From NCBI GenBank assembly GCA_943328795.2, contig CALQBK020000022.1:1-40349 (forward strand): 40,349 nt of DNA, given 5' to 3'. Under the pieces are notes generated by a model that was not told the origin of the DNA, did not search any database, and worked only from the letters and a program-made list of their open reading frames with translations. This document shows, in pieces, positions 32,894 through 40,349 of the stretch. Numbering within the stretch: the first letter of the stretch is position 1; each line of letters starts with the position of its first letter. The position numbers were made by a program, and so were the translations under genes. This DNA comes from Bifidobacterium breve (GTDB lineage: Bacteria > Myxococcota_A > UBA796 > SXON01).

Positions 32894-33973
32894 GTGAGCA
32901 TGCGCCTCGTTATCGTCGGCGGTGGCCCGGCCGGCCTGGCGGCCGCGATCGAGGCGCGGCTCGCTGGCGTTGACGCTGTCGTGGTCGAGCGTTGCGCGGG
33001 CCCCGTCGACAAGGCCTGCGGCGAGGGGCTGATGCCGGCGGGGGTCTCGCACCTCCACAGGCTCGGGGTCGAGGTCCCAGCATGGGCGACGCACCCTTTC
33101 CGGGGGGTGCGGTACATCGATGCCACCTCCGGGCGACGGGTCGTCGCCGAGGCCGGGTTCGGGTCGGGGACGGGGCTGGGGATCCGGCGCACCGGGCTCT
33201 CGGAGGCGCTCCGGGCGCGGGCCTCGGCGCTGGGCGTCGAGCTGCGCGAGCGGACCGAGGCGCTGTCGCTCCACGCGGACGACGGGGGCGTCACGCTGGA
33301 GACCAGCGCGGGCCCGGTGCGCGGCGACTACCTGGTCGGCGCGGACGGGCTGCACTCGCAGGTCCGGAAGTGGGCGGGGATCGGGGCTGTCACGGGCCCG
33401 CGGCGCCGCCTGGGGATCCGGCGGCACTACACCGTGCGTCCGTGGAGCGACTACGTCGAGGTGTGGTGGGCGGACGACGTCGAGGCGTACGTGACGCCCG
33501 TCGGCCCCGAGCGCGTGGGTGTCGCGTTCCTCTGGAGCGGCCGGCGGGGACGGGGGGACCTGGAGACCTTCCTGGGCCGGTTCCCCGAGCTCGCCGAGCG
33601 CCTCGGGCCGGCCGAGAGCACCGTGCGAGGCGCGGGGCCCTTCGACGTCCGCGTCGCGACCCAGGCGGCCGGCCGCGTGCTCTTGCTCGGGGACGCAGCT
33701 GGCTACGTCGACGCGCTCACGGGCGAGGGCCTCGCGCTCGGTTTTGAGCAGGCCCAGGCGCTCGTCGGCCTCTGCGTCTCGGGCAAGGCGAAGGAGTGGC
33801 CCGCGCGCTGGTCCGCGCTGACGCGTCGCCACCGCTGGTTCACGCGTGCGCTCCTGCAGCTGGCGGATCGCCCGTGGCTGCGCCGCGCCGTTGTCCGTGG
33901 GCTCGCCGCGAACCCCTGGGCGTTCCGCCTCGCGCTGAACCAGGGGGCCGGCCGCCTGGCCCTCCGCGGCTGA
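32894..33973 (+). CDS. FAD-dependent oxidoreductase (geranylgeranyl-reductase/monooxygenase-like)
   Basis: 359 residues from a GTG at 32894 (a second start, ATG at 32900, is equally good). RLVIVGGGPAGLAAAIEARL is the N-terminal FAD-binding strand-turn-helix, DKACGEGLMP the CGEG motif typical of this group, YLVGADGLHSQVRKWAG the DG motif, and LLLGDAAGYVDALTGEGLAL the second FAD motif. Enzymes with a CGEGLMP motif reduce or hydroxylate lipid-like substrates; some occur beside type III polyketide synthases. No such synthase is seen here. The C-terminal 80 residues have several Trp/Arg-rich helices. It is not part of the long operon and lies 9 kb from it. Confidence 0.7.
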   Translation: MSMRLVIVGGGPAGLAAAIEARLAGVDAVVVERCAGPVDKACGEGLMPAGVSHLHRLGVEVPAWATHPFRGVRYIDATSGRRVVAEAGFGSGTGLGIRRTGLSEALRARASALGVELRERTEALSLHADDGGVTLETSAGPVRGDYLVGADGLHSQVRKWAGIGAVTGPRRRLGIRRHYTVRPWSDYVEVWWADDVEAYVTPVGPERVGVAFLWSGRRGRGDLETFLGRFPELAERLGPAESTVRGAGPFDVRVATQAAGRVLLLGDAAGYVDALTGEGLALGFEQAQALVGLCVSGKAKEWPARWSALTRRHRWFTRALLQLADRPWLRRAVVRGLAANPWAFRLALNQGAGRLALRG

Positions 33974-33997
33974 CCCCCGGGACGGTCGTTTGGCGCT

Positions 33998-34004
33998 GGG
34001 ATAC
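33998..34004 (+). promoter_or_regulatory. GGGATAC box upstream of the dehydrogenase gene
   Basis: GGGATACG lies 22 bases before the ATG at 34026 in the 52-base gap after the FAD gene. It matches the boxes at 1035, 23170 and 28155. A -10 role is possible; no clear -35 is visible. Confidence 0.25.
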
Positions 34005-34025
34005 GACGGGGGCCCCGGAGCGCCC

Positions 34026-35081
34026 ATGACCACCCCCTCCCGCCCCCCCAACATCGCCGTCCTCCCCGGGGACGGCATCGGCTCCGAGGTCCTCGACCAG
34101 GGCCTGCGCGTGCTGCACGCTGTCGCGCCCGACGTCACCTACGAGCACTTCGACTTCGGCGCGGAGCGGTACCTCCGGGACGGCACCACCCTGCCGGACG
34201 CAGCGCTCGACCGGTTTCGCAACGAGTTCGACTGCATCTACCTGGGCGCGCTGGGCGACCCGCGAGTGCCGAGCAACGTCCACGCGAAGGACATCCTGCT
34301 CGGGTCGCGGTTCAAGCTCGACCTCTACATCAACTTCCGCCCGGTCCGCCTGCTCGACGCACGCTACTGCCCGTTGAAGGACAAGCGGCCGGAGGACGTC
34401 GACTTCGTCGTGTTCCGCGAGAACACCGAGGGGCTGTACACCGGCATCGGCGGGCAGTTCAAGCGCGGAACGGCCGACGAGATCGCGATCGAGCAGGAGA
34501 TCAACACGCGGCTCGGGGTCGAGCGGATCATCCGCGCGGCGTTCGAGTGGGCGCGCGCGAACGGCAAGACGCGGGTGTGCATGAGCGACAAGGCGAACGC
34601 CATGCGCCACGGCCACGATCTGTGGCAGCGCGTGTTCAAGCTCGTGGCGGCCGAGTACCCCGAGATCACCTCGTCGCACCTGTACGTCGACGTGCTGACC
34701 ATGCGGATGGTCCAGACCCCCGAGGACTTCGAGGTCATCGTGACCAACAACCTGTTCGGCGACATCGTGACGGACCTCGGCGCGGCGATCCAGGGCGGCA
34801 TCGGGCTCGCCGCGAGCGGGAACTTGCACCCGGGCCGGGTCGGGCTGTACGAGCCGGTGCACGGCAGCGCGCCGGACATCGCGGGCAAGGGCATCGCGAA
34901 CCCGTTCGCGGCGATATTGACAGCCGGGATGATGCTCGGCCAGCTCGGCCGTGCGCAGGATGAGCGCGCGATCGGGGACGCCGTCGGGCGCTGCCTCGTC
35001 GCCGGGCGCGTCACGAAGGAGCTCGGGGGCACGCTCACCACCGCGGACGCGGGCACCGCCGTGTTGGACGCGATGCGGTGA
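34026..35081 (+). CDS. Isocitrate/isopropylmalate dehydrogenase family enzyme
   Basis: 351 residues. AVLPGDGIGSEV opens the domain, FRENTEGLYTG is the substrate-loop segment, and NLFGDIVTDLGAAIQGGIGLA is the metal/NAD-side motif. EPVHGSAPDIAGKGIANP is invariant in the family. LeuB enzymes usually have RELTGGIYFG at the loop, whereas RENTEG is found in tartrate- and homoisocitrate-type members, so the substrate (3-isopropylmalate, homoisocitrate, tartrate or isocitrate) cannot be fixed. The gene ends in a 4-base overlap with the MAPEG gene. No leuA, leuC or leuD is visible nearby, which weakens a leucine-synthesis reading. Confidence 0.7.
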   Translation: MTTPSRPPNIAVLPGDGIGSEVLDQGLRVLHAVAPDVTYEHFDFGAERYLRDGTTLPDAALDRFRNEFDCIYLGALGDPRVPSNVHAKDILLGSRFKLDLYINFRPVRLLDARYCPLKDKRPEDVDFVVFRENTEGLYTGIGGQFKRGTADEIAIEQEINTRLGVERIIRAAFEWARANGKTRVCMSDKANAMRHGHDLWQRVFKLVAAEYPEITSSHLYVDVLTMRMVQTPEDFEVIVTNNLFGDIVTDLGAAIQGGIGLAASGNLHPGRVGLYEPVHGSAPDIAGKGIANPFAAILTAGMMLGQLGRAQDERAIGDAVGRCLVAGRVTKELGGTLTTADAGTAVLDAMR

Positions 35082-35491
35082 CTACGCCACTCTACTGCCT
35101 CACCGGGTTCGCGACCTGGACGATCCTCCTGGTGCTGGTGGGCATCGGTCCGTACCGCGTCAGCAACGTGCTGTTGGGCCGGGCGAAGCCGGGGTCGTTC
35201 CCGGCTGCGGTCCCGCACGGGCCCGACTGGTACCAGCGCTTGATGCGGGCGCACGGCAATTGCGTCGAGAACTTGCCCGTCTTCGCGACGCTGGTGCTGG
35301 TCGGGCACCTCGCGGACCTGCGCACCGGGACGTTCGCTGTCCTCTGCCAGGTGGTGCTCGGCGCGCGGCTCTGCCAGAGCGTCGCGCACATCTCGAGCGG
35401 GCGTCACCGGGTGATCAACGTCCGGTTCGGGTTCTTCCTCACCCAGGTCCTGTGCTTCGTCGCGATGGCGGGGTTGATCCTGCGGAGCTGA
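35078..35491 (+). CDS. MAPEG-family membrane protein
   Basis: 137 residues from a GTG that overlaps the upstream stop by 4 bases. It has four hydrophobic segments, and RLMRAHGNCVENLPVFATLV is the MAPEG signature (RA-H-N--EN-P). The family includes membrane glutathione transferases and leukotriene synthase-like proteins; bacterial members are of unknown or detoxifying role. It is coupled to the dehydrogenase gene, and the pair may form a small metabolic operon, but no joint role is evident. Confidence 0.8.
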   Translation: MTTPLYCLTGFATWTILLVLVGIGPYRVSNVLLGRAKPGSFPAAVPHGPDWYQRLMRAHGNCVENLPVFATLVLVGHLADLRTGTFAVLCQVVLGARLCQSVAHISSGRHRVINVRFGFFLTQVLCFVAMAGLILRS

Positions 35492-35494
35492 TCG

Positions 35495-37588
35495 TCAGCC
35501 GGGCGGCGGGTCCTTGCGACCGGCGGAGACGGCGGTGATCAGCTCCCGCAGCCGCCCGAGCGTCACCGGCTTCGTGATGTAGCCGTCCATCCCCGCTTCG
35601 AGCGCCTCCTCCATCGACTCCCGCGAGGCTGCCCCCGAGAGCCCGTAGAGGGGGAGCCGTTGGCCGTGGCGGGCCCGCAGCTGGCGCGCCAGCTCGAACC
35701 CGTCCATGTCGGGCATGTGGACGTCCATCAGCACCATCGAGAAGGGGCGTGCGGCGGCGCGCTCGAGCGCGGCGGGGGCGCTGCTTACAGGTTCTACGTC
35801 GCAGCCGATGTGGGTGAGCATCGCGACGATCACCTCGGAGACGGGTTGGTCGTCGTCGACTACGAGGATGGTCCCGGGGAACGCCCGAGGCGTGGTCACG
35901 GCAGGCGCAGGCGCCTCCACCCGCGCGGCGCGGGGGAACGGGAGGTCCACTTGGAACGTGCTCCCAAAGCCGAGCGTCGACGTGACCTGGATGGACCCGC
36001 CGAGGGCCTCGACCAAGCGGGCGGCGATCGAGAGGCCGAGGCCGGTCCCGCCGAAGCGCCGGGTGGTGGACGAGTCCGCCTGCACGAACGGGCGGAACAG
36101 CAGCGGGAGGACGTCGGCGGCGATCCCGATCCCGGTGTCCTTGACCGAGAACCGGAGGCCGGTCGTCGAGCGCGCGACGGCGATGCGCACGGAGCCCGAC
36201 GGCGTGAACTTGATCGCGTTCGAAACGAGGTTCAGCAGCACCTGGCGGGTCCGCCCCGCGTCGCCTTTGCCGGTGTCCGGGACGTCCGGGGCGACGCTCA
36301 CCTCCAACAGCAGCCCCTTCGCCTTGGCACGCAGGCGGACGATCTGGACGACCTGGTCGACGACGCTCCGGGGCGCGTACTCCTGGTGCTCGATCTCGAG
36401 CCGGCCGGCCTCGATCGATGCGATGTCCAGCACGTCGTTGACGATACCGAGCAGGATCCGGGCGCTGGCGTCGGCCGTGCGCAGCAGGTGGGCCTGCTCG
36501 GCGTCGATCGAGCTCTCGAGCAGGAGCTCGATCGCGCCGAGCGTGGCTGCCAGCGGCGCGCGGATCTCGTGGCTGATGACGGCGACGAACTCGGACTTGG
36601 CGCGCGAGGCATCCTCGGCGGCCGCGGCCGCGCGCCTGAGCGCCTCGTTCTCGCGCTTGGTCGCCTCCGCGAGCCGGCTGGCCTCTGCGAGGTCCATCCG
36701 CGCGCGCAGGTCGGCGACGTGCCGGGCGACCTCGTCGGCGCGCAGCGCCTCGCGCTGCCGCGCGAGCTCGCGCCCGAGCGCGTAGGCACGTTCCCAGTCG
36801 CCCCGCGCGGCGGCGAGCTGCGCCGACAGGTCGAGCAAGTCCGCCGTGTGCTTGCGGAGGCCGAGCTTGGTCGCCAGCGTGCCGCCGAGCTCGATCTCCG
36901 ACTCCGCGCGCGCGTGGTCGCCCCGCCCGAGCGCAAGTCGAGCGAGCGAGACCCGCGAGCCCACGACGCCCCGGTCCAAGCCGGCGCGCTCACGCACCTC
37001 GAGCGCCGCACACGCTTGCCTCCACGCGTCGTCCTTCGCCCCCAGCGCCTCGTGAGAGTCGGCGAGGTTAGCGAGGATGTTGGCGGTGAACGCAGCGTCG
37101 CCGGTGGTCGTCACCAGCTCCAACGCGCGGGTGTAGAGCGCGATCGCGGCCGTCGCGTCGCCGTCGTCGTCCGCCACGAGCCCCAGGCTGTTCAGCACGT
37201 TCCCGTGGGCCCGGGCGTCGCCGGTGGCGCTGAAGAACGCGAGCGCGGCCTCGAAGTCGGCGCGAGCGCGCGGCAGGTCGCCGATGCGCCAGTGCACGAG
37301 CCCGAGGTTGTTGCGGGTCCGGGCGACGCCAGCGGCGTCCGCCGCCGCCTCGTAGCGCAGGAGCGCAGCCCCGAAGCGGTCGGCGGCCTGTCGGTACGCG
37401 GCGCGCTCCAGGTGGACGATGCCCTCTAGGTTGTCCGCGTCCGCGAGCCCCAGCGCGTCCGCGAGCGCCGCGAACTGACGGCGGGCCTCCGCGACGTCCA
37501 AGAGGGTCTGCTCGTAGTGCCCCTGCCGGCAAGCCTCCCGCGCCTTCGCTACGAGAGCGGCTGCGAGGGCTGCGTCCGGCGGCTCCAT
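35495..37588 (-). CDS. Cytoplasmic TPR-hybrid sensor histidine kinase
   Basis: 697 residues from the ATG at 37588 (a GTG at 37597 is possible). Residues 20-290 are about six TPR-like helix pairs (LEGIVHLERAAYRQAADRFG, ARTRNNLGLVHWRIGDLPRA and similar). A coiled segment leads to the HisKA dimerisation helix with His340 (FVAVISHEIRAPLAATLG). The ATPase domain has the N-box LLNLVSNAIKFTPSG, G1 KDTGIGIAADV and G2 FGGTGLGLSIAARL. A C-terminal receiver has Asp622 (VLMDVHMPDMDG) and Lys in YITKPVTL. No membrane helix is visible. Such TPR-HK-receiver proteins relay an internal signal to an unlinked Hpt/response regulator. It is divergent from pilC, so it may help control the pilus genes. Confidence 0.85.
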   Translation of the reverse strand: MEPPDAALAAALVAKAREACRQGHYEQTLLDVAEARRQFAALADALGLADADNLEGIVHLERAAYRQAADRFGAALLRYEAAADAAGVARTRNNLGLVHWRIGDLPRARADFEAALAFFSATGDARAHGNVLNSLGLVADDDGDATAAIALYTRALELVTTTGDAAFTANILANLADSHEALGAKDDAWRQACAALEVRERAGLDRGVVGSRVSLARLALGRGDHARAESEIELGGTLATKLGLRKHTADLLDLSAQLAAARGDWERAYALGRELARQREALRADEVARHVADLRARMDLAEASRLAEATKRENEALRRAAAAAEDASRAKSEFVAVISHEIRAPLAATLGAIELLLESSIDAEQAHLLRTADASARILLGIVNDVLDIASIEAGRLEIEHQEYAPRSVVDQVVQIVRLRAKAKGLLLEVSVAPDVPDTGKGDAGRTRQVLLNLVSNAIKFTPSGSVRIAVARSTTGLRFSVKDTGIGIAADVLPLLFRPFVQADSSTTRRFGGTGLGLSIAARLVEALGGSIQVTSTLGFGSTFQVDLPFPRAARVEAPAPAVTTPRAFPGTILVVDDDQPVSEVIVAMLTHIGCDVEPVSSAPAALERAAARPFSMVLMDVHMPDMDGFELARQLRARHGQRLPLYGLSGAASRESMEEALEAGMDGYITKPVTLGRLRELITAVSAGRKDPPPG

Positions 37589-37655
37589 TTCGTTCACCGT
37601 GTCCAGTGTAACGGGACGCCGCCCCGGGGGTGGCGATGCGGGCCGGACCGTTTCC

Positions 37656-37664
37656 TGGTATGCT
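37656..37664 (+). promoter_or_regulatory. Possible extended -10 upstream of pilC
   Basis: TGGTATGCT in the 130-base gap between the divergent kinase and pilC genes resembles an extended -10 (TGN-TATAAT-like), 55 bases before the pilC ATG. A -35 is not evident and a sigma-54 site (TGGCAC-N-TTGC) is not seen. Confidence 0.3.
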
Positions 37665-37718
37665 CGACGGGTACGCCCCTTCCCCCGCGGGACGGGGAGC
37701 GTCCGCAAGGAGCGTGTC

Positions 37719-38933
37719 ATGGCAGTGTTCAAGTACGAAGGTCGAACGGCGAGCGGCGAAACCCGCAACGGCACCATCGAAGCCAAGGACCAGGCCGCGG
37801 CTCGAGCGAGCTTGCGCGAGCAGCGCATCACCGCGCAGACCTTGACCGAGTCGAAGGGCATGAGCGCCCCGTTGAAGCTGCCGGCGTTCTTCGCTCCGTC
37901 CATCACCACCCGCGACCTCGTGATCTTCACGCGGCAGTTCGCGACGATGATCGACTCGGGGCTACCGCTGGTGCAGTGCTTGGACATCCAGTCGTCGCAG
38001 GCCGAGAACCCGACGCTGCGCAACCAGCTCAAGGTGATCAAGGACAAGGTGGAGTCCGGGTCGACGTTCGCGGAGGCGCTGAAGACCTTCCCAAAGACGT
38101 TCGACGACCTGTTCGTCAACCTCGTCGCCGCAGGCGAAGTCGGCGGCATGCTCGACACGATCATGAACCGCTTGGCGCAGTACCTAGAGAAGAGCCAGAA
38201 GCTCGTCCGCCAGGTGAAGGGCGCGATGACGTACCCGATCATCGTCATCTGCGTGGCCGTGGTTGTCGTGACCATCCTGTTGCTCAAGGTCGTCCCCACG
38301 TTCGAGGACATGTTCTCGGACTTCGGTGCGTCTTTGCCAGCCCCGACGCTCATCGTGCTCGGGCTGTCGAAGTGGCTGCAGGCGAACTTCTTGTACGCCG
38401 TCGCCGGCATCGCGGCAGTGATCTACGGCGTCCAGCGGTGGTACCAGACCGCTAGCGGTCGCCTGATCATGGATCGCGGGCTCTTGATGCTGCCGGTGTT
38501 CGGCGACCTGCTCAAGAAGGTCGCGGTCGCGCGCTTCTGTCGGACCTTGTCCACGATGTTGTCCTCGGGCGTCCCCATCATCGAGGCGCTCGGCATCTGT
38601 GGCCGCACGGCGGGCAACAAGATCGTCGAGAACGCGATCACCTCGGTCACGGTCAGCATCTCCGAAGGTCGCACCATCGCCGAGCCGCTCGCCGAGTCGA
38701 AGGTGTTCCCGCAGATGGTGTGCCAGATGATCAGCGTCGGCGAGGCCACGGGCGCGCTCGACACGATGCTCGGCAAGATCGCGGACTTCTACGACGAGGA
38801 GGTCGACGTGAGCGTCGAGGCCCTGACGTCGATGATGGAGCCGTTGATCATGGCGGGCATGGGCGTCATCGTCGGCGGCCTGGTCATCGCGATGTACATG
38901 CCGATCTTCGAGATGGCCTCGCACATCAACTAA
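37719..38933 (+). CDS. pilC: Type IV pilus inner-membrane platform protein PilC
   Basis: 404 residues with a good ribosome site (AAGGAG, 7 bases before ATG). MAVFKYEGRTASGETRNGTI is the standard PilC/GspF opening. Two homologous T2SSF domains follow, RDLVIFTRQFATMIDSGLPL and ARFCRTLSTMLSSGVPIIEA, each ending in a hydrophobic helix (MTYPIIVICVAVVVVTILLL; then MMEPLIMAGMGVIVGGLVIAMYMPIF). The length is normal for the family. PilC holds the assembly platform in the inner membrane and contacts the PilB ATPase. The nearest PilB-like gene in the window, at 23221, is broken. PilS follows with a 6-base gap, giving the usual pilC-pilS order, without pilT or pilB in between. Confidence 0.9.
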   Translation: MAVFKYEGRTASGETRNGTIEAKDQAAARASLREQRITAQTLTESKGMSAPLKLPAFFAPSITTRDLVIFTRQFATMIDSGLPLVQCLDIQSSQAENPTLRNQLKVIKDKVESGSTFAEALKTFPKTFDDLFVNLVAAGEVGGMLDTIMNRLAQYLEKSQKLVRQVKGAMTYPIIVICVAVVVVTILLLKVVPTFEDMFSDFGASLPAPTLIVLGLSKWLQANFLYAVAGIAAVIYGVQRWYQTASGRLIMDRGLLMLPVFGDLLKKVAVARFCRTLSTMLSSGVPIIEALGICGRTAGNKIVENAITSVTVSISEGRTIAEPLAESKVFPQMVCQMISVGEATGALDTMLGKIADFYDEEVDVSVEALTSMMEPLIMAGMGVIVGGLVIAMYMPIFEMASHIN

Positions 38934-38939
38934 GCGTAC

Positions 38940-40349
38940 GTGCGCCTCCCGCGGGTCGAGCTGCAGCAGCTCGCGCTGTACACGCTGCAGCGCGCGATGG
39001 TCGGCGTTCTTTTGTTGGCGGGTACGGCGCTCGCGGTCCGCGGCGGGCATGGATCGAGGGACGTACCGGTAAGCCCGTGGGTCTGGGTGCTCTCGCTGCT
39101 CACCGTCGCCGCCGCGGCGTGGTGGGCCCGCAACCAGCCGGGCTCGCGCCCCCGTGCCCAGGTCGTGCTCCAGCTGGTCATCGACAGCGTGCTCACGTCC
39201 GTGGTCTGCATCGTCACCGGGGGGGTGCACGCCCCGTTCGTGTTCCTGTACGTCCCGTCGATCGCGGCCGGGGCGTTCCAGCAGCAGCGGGCGGGCGCGT
39301 TGGTGGGCGCGTCGCTCGCGAGCGCGGGCGTGATCGCGGTCGCCGCGCTCACGCCCCCGACCCCCGAGGAGTCGCCGGACAGCCTGTACACGCAGACGAT
39401 GTTCTTGATCTTCGCGTTCTTCCTGGTCGCCACGCTGACCGGTCAGCTCGCGGAGCTGGCGGAGCGCACGGGGCTGGCGTTGCTGGCCGAGCGCCGGAGC
39501 TCCGCGATGTTGGCGAGCGAACACGAGATGGTGCTCGACCGCGTGCGCGCGGCGGTGCTGACCCTGGACCACCTCGAGCGCATCGTCACGATGAACCCCG
39601 CCGCCCTGAGGCTGCTCGGGGACGTCGCGGGGTTCGCCATCACCGACGTGCTCCGGGGGTCGCTGGCTGTCGGCACCTGGGAAGAGGCCCGCGACGCTGG
39701 CCGGCGCTGGCTTTGCTGCGCGGATCCCTTGCCGGACGGCGGGCGCGTGGTCGTCATCGAGGACGTGACCGAGATCCAACGCATGCGGGAGGTCAGCGCG
39801 CGGGACGAGCGCCTCGTGGGCGTGGGTCGGCTAGCGGCGAGCATGGCGCACGAGATCCGCAACCCGCTCGCGAGCCTGACGGGGAGCCTGCAGCTGGTGG
39901 CCGAGGACCGGCCGGACCGGCTCCTCGACATCGCGCTACGCGAGGCGCAGCGGCTCAACCGCCTGGTGGAGGAGTTCCTCTCCGTCTCTCGAAACCAGCC
40001 GGTGGACCCGAAGCTGACCGACCTGGAGGTCCTGGTCGAGGAGGTGATCGGGACCTTCGCGCGCGACGCGCGGTTCCGAGAGACGGTGCGGGTGACCTTC
40101 GAGGGGGGGCCGGCCAAGGCGGAGGTCGATCCCGATCGGCTCCGGCAGGTGCTCTGGAACTTGGTCGTGAACGGCGCCCAGGCGATGCCGCGCGGCGGGG
40201 ACATCCGGGTCTCGCTCGAGGAGCGTGCCGAGTACGAGCAGGGCCCGGAAGGGGTGGAGCTCCGGGTGATCGACCAGGGCCCGGGCATCGCCGAGGCCGA
40301 CCGTGGGCGGATCTTCGACCCCTTCTTCACGACGCGCTCGGGCGGGAGC
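38940..40349 (+). CDS. pilS: PilS-like sensor histidine kinase, 3' end beyond the window
   Basis: 470 codons from a GTG at 38940 to the window end; the protein is cut just after FDPFFTTRSGGS, so the last ATP-binding segment is missing. About six hydrophobic segments occupy residues 15-170 (VVCIVTGGVHAPFVFLYVPS, QTMFLIFAFFLVATLTGQ). A PAS-like domain follows with RAAVLTLDHLERIVTMNPAA, then HisKA with His304 (LAASMAHEIRNPLASLTGSL), the N-box VLWNLVVNGAQAMP and DQGPGIAEAD. HEIRNPL is the PilS/NtrB-type H-box. It should phosphorylate a PilR-type sigma-54 regulator expected just downstream, outside the window. Spacing shows cotranscription with pilC. Confidence 0.85.
   Translation, partial: MRLPRVELQQLALYTLQRAMVGVLLLAGTALAVRGGHGSRDVPVSPWVWVLSLLTVAAAAWWARNQPGSRPRAQVVLQLVIDSVLTSVVCIVTGGVHAPFVFLYVPSIAAGAFQQQRAGALVGASLASAGVIAVAALTPPTPEESPDSLYTQTMFLIFAFFLVATLTGQLAELAERTGLALLAERRSSAMLASEHEMVLDRVRAAVLTLDHLERIVTMNPAALRLLGDVAGFAITDVLRGSLAVGTWEEARDAGRRWLCCADPLPDGGRVVVIEDVTEIQRMREVSARDERLVGVGRLAASMAHEIRNPLASLTGSLQLVAEDRPDRLLDIALREAQRLNRLVEEFLSVSRNQPVDPKLTDLEVLVEEVIGTFARDARFRETVRVTFEGGPAKAEVDPDRLRQVLWNLVVNGAQAMPRGGDIRVSLEERAEYEQGPEGVELRVIDQGPGIAEADRGRIFDPFFTTRSGGS

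Noticed and set aside
35495-37588. Chemotaxis CheA-type kinase
   Set aside because: The His lies in a HisKA SHEIRAPL motif, not an Hpt domain, and no CheW-like domain is present.
1-40349. Prophage, transposon or integron
   Set aside because: No transposase, integrase, recombinase or terminal inverted repeat was found, and no part stands out in base composition.

Overview
The window looks like chromosomal DNA of a very GC-rich Gram-negative bacterium, most probably Myxococcota (former Deltaproteobacteria). The evidence is indirect: GTG starts and 4-base gene overlaps are frequent, there are several secreted lipoproteins including one with a long Asp-Thr/Asp-Ala tract, a DUF507 protein, a TolC-type outer-membrane exporter, and a PilC/PilS type IV pilus locus. 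No rRNA, tRNA, CRISPR array, IS element or phage gene was recognised. Coding density is very high: no gene-free stretch exceeds about 165 bases.

Layout. 1-1025 (minus): an O-antigen-ligase-like membrane protein cut by the window edge and a hotdog protein. 1127-4593 (plus): a dolichol/phytol-kinase-like membrane protein, an unknown membrane protein, and a von Willebrand A lipoprotein. 4611-23157 (minus): about 18 tightly packed genes read as one operon, the centre of interest. 23221-24422 (minus): a broken pilB-like gene. 24560-27450 (minus): SGNH hydrolase, a lectin-like secreted protein, and a CAP-domain lipoprotein. 27469-28748 (minus): TetR regulator and MobA-like nucleotidyltransferase. 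28819-35491 (plus): Crp/Fnr regulator, a large unknown protein with a cyclase-like segment, DUF507, a FAD oxidoreductase, an isopropylmalate/isocitrate dehydrogenase-family enzyme, and a MAPEG protein. 35495-37588 (minus): a hybrid histidine kinase. 37719-end (plus): pilC and a truncated pilS.

The 18.5-kb operon reads as a hybrid aryl-polyene-like/dialkylresorcinol (flexirubin-type) pathway with its own export machinery. In transcription order it encodes an ABC ATPase, TolC, a MacA-like adaptor, two MacB-type permeases, an alpha/beta hydrolase, an ApeP-like dehydratase, a WecG/TagA glycosyltransferase, an acyl carrier protein, a halogenase-like flavoprotein, a ketosynthase, a chain-length-factor-like partner without the catalytic Cys, a LolD-like ATPase, a permease fused to a LolA-like domain, DarA-like and DarB-like proteins, a small unknown protein, and a BtrH-like acyltransferase. 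The model is that ketosynthase/partner/ACP/dehydratase build an unsaturated acyl chain, DarB/DarA build a resorcinol, the BtrH-like enzyme joins or transfers acyl groups, and the ABC systems move the product to the outer membrane. No ketoreductase, ammonia-lyase or phosphopantetheinyl transferase is visible, so the set is incomplete within this window. The product is inferred only.

Three gene models need care: the pilB-like gene lacks its Walker A region and is frameshifted; the LolD-like ATPase has no good start codon and probably a one-base indel at its 5' end; and the permease-LolA gene is one uninterrupted fusion.
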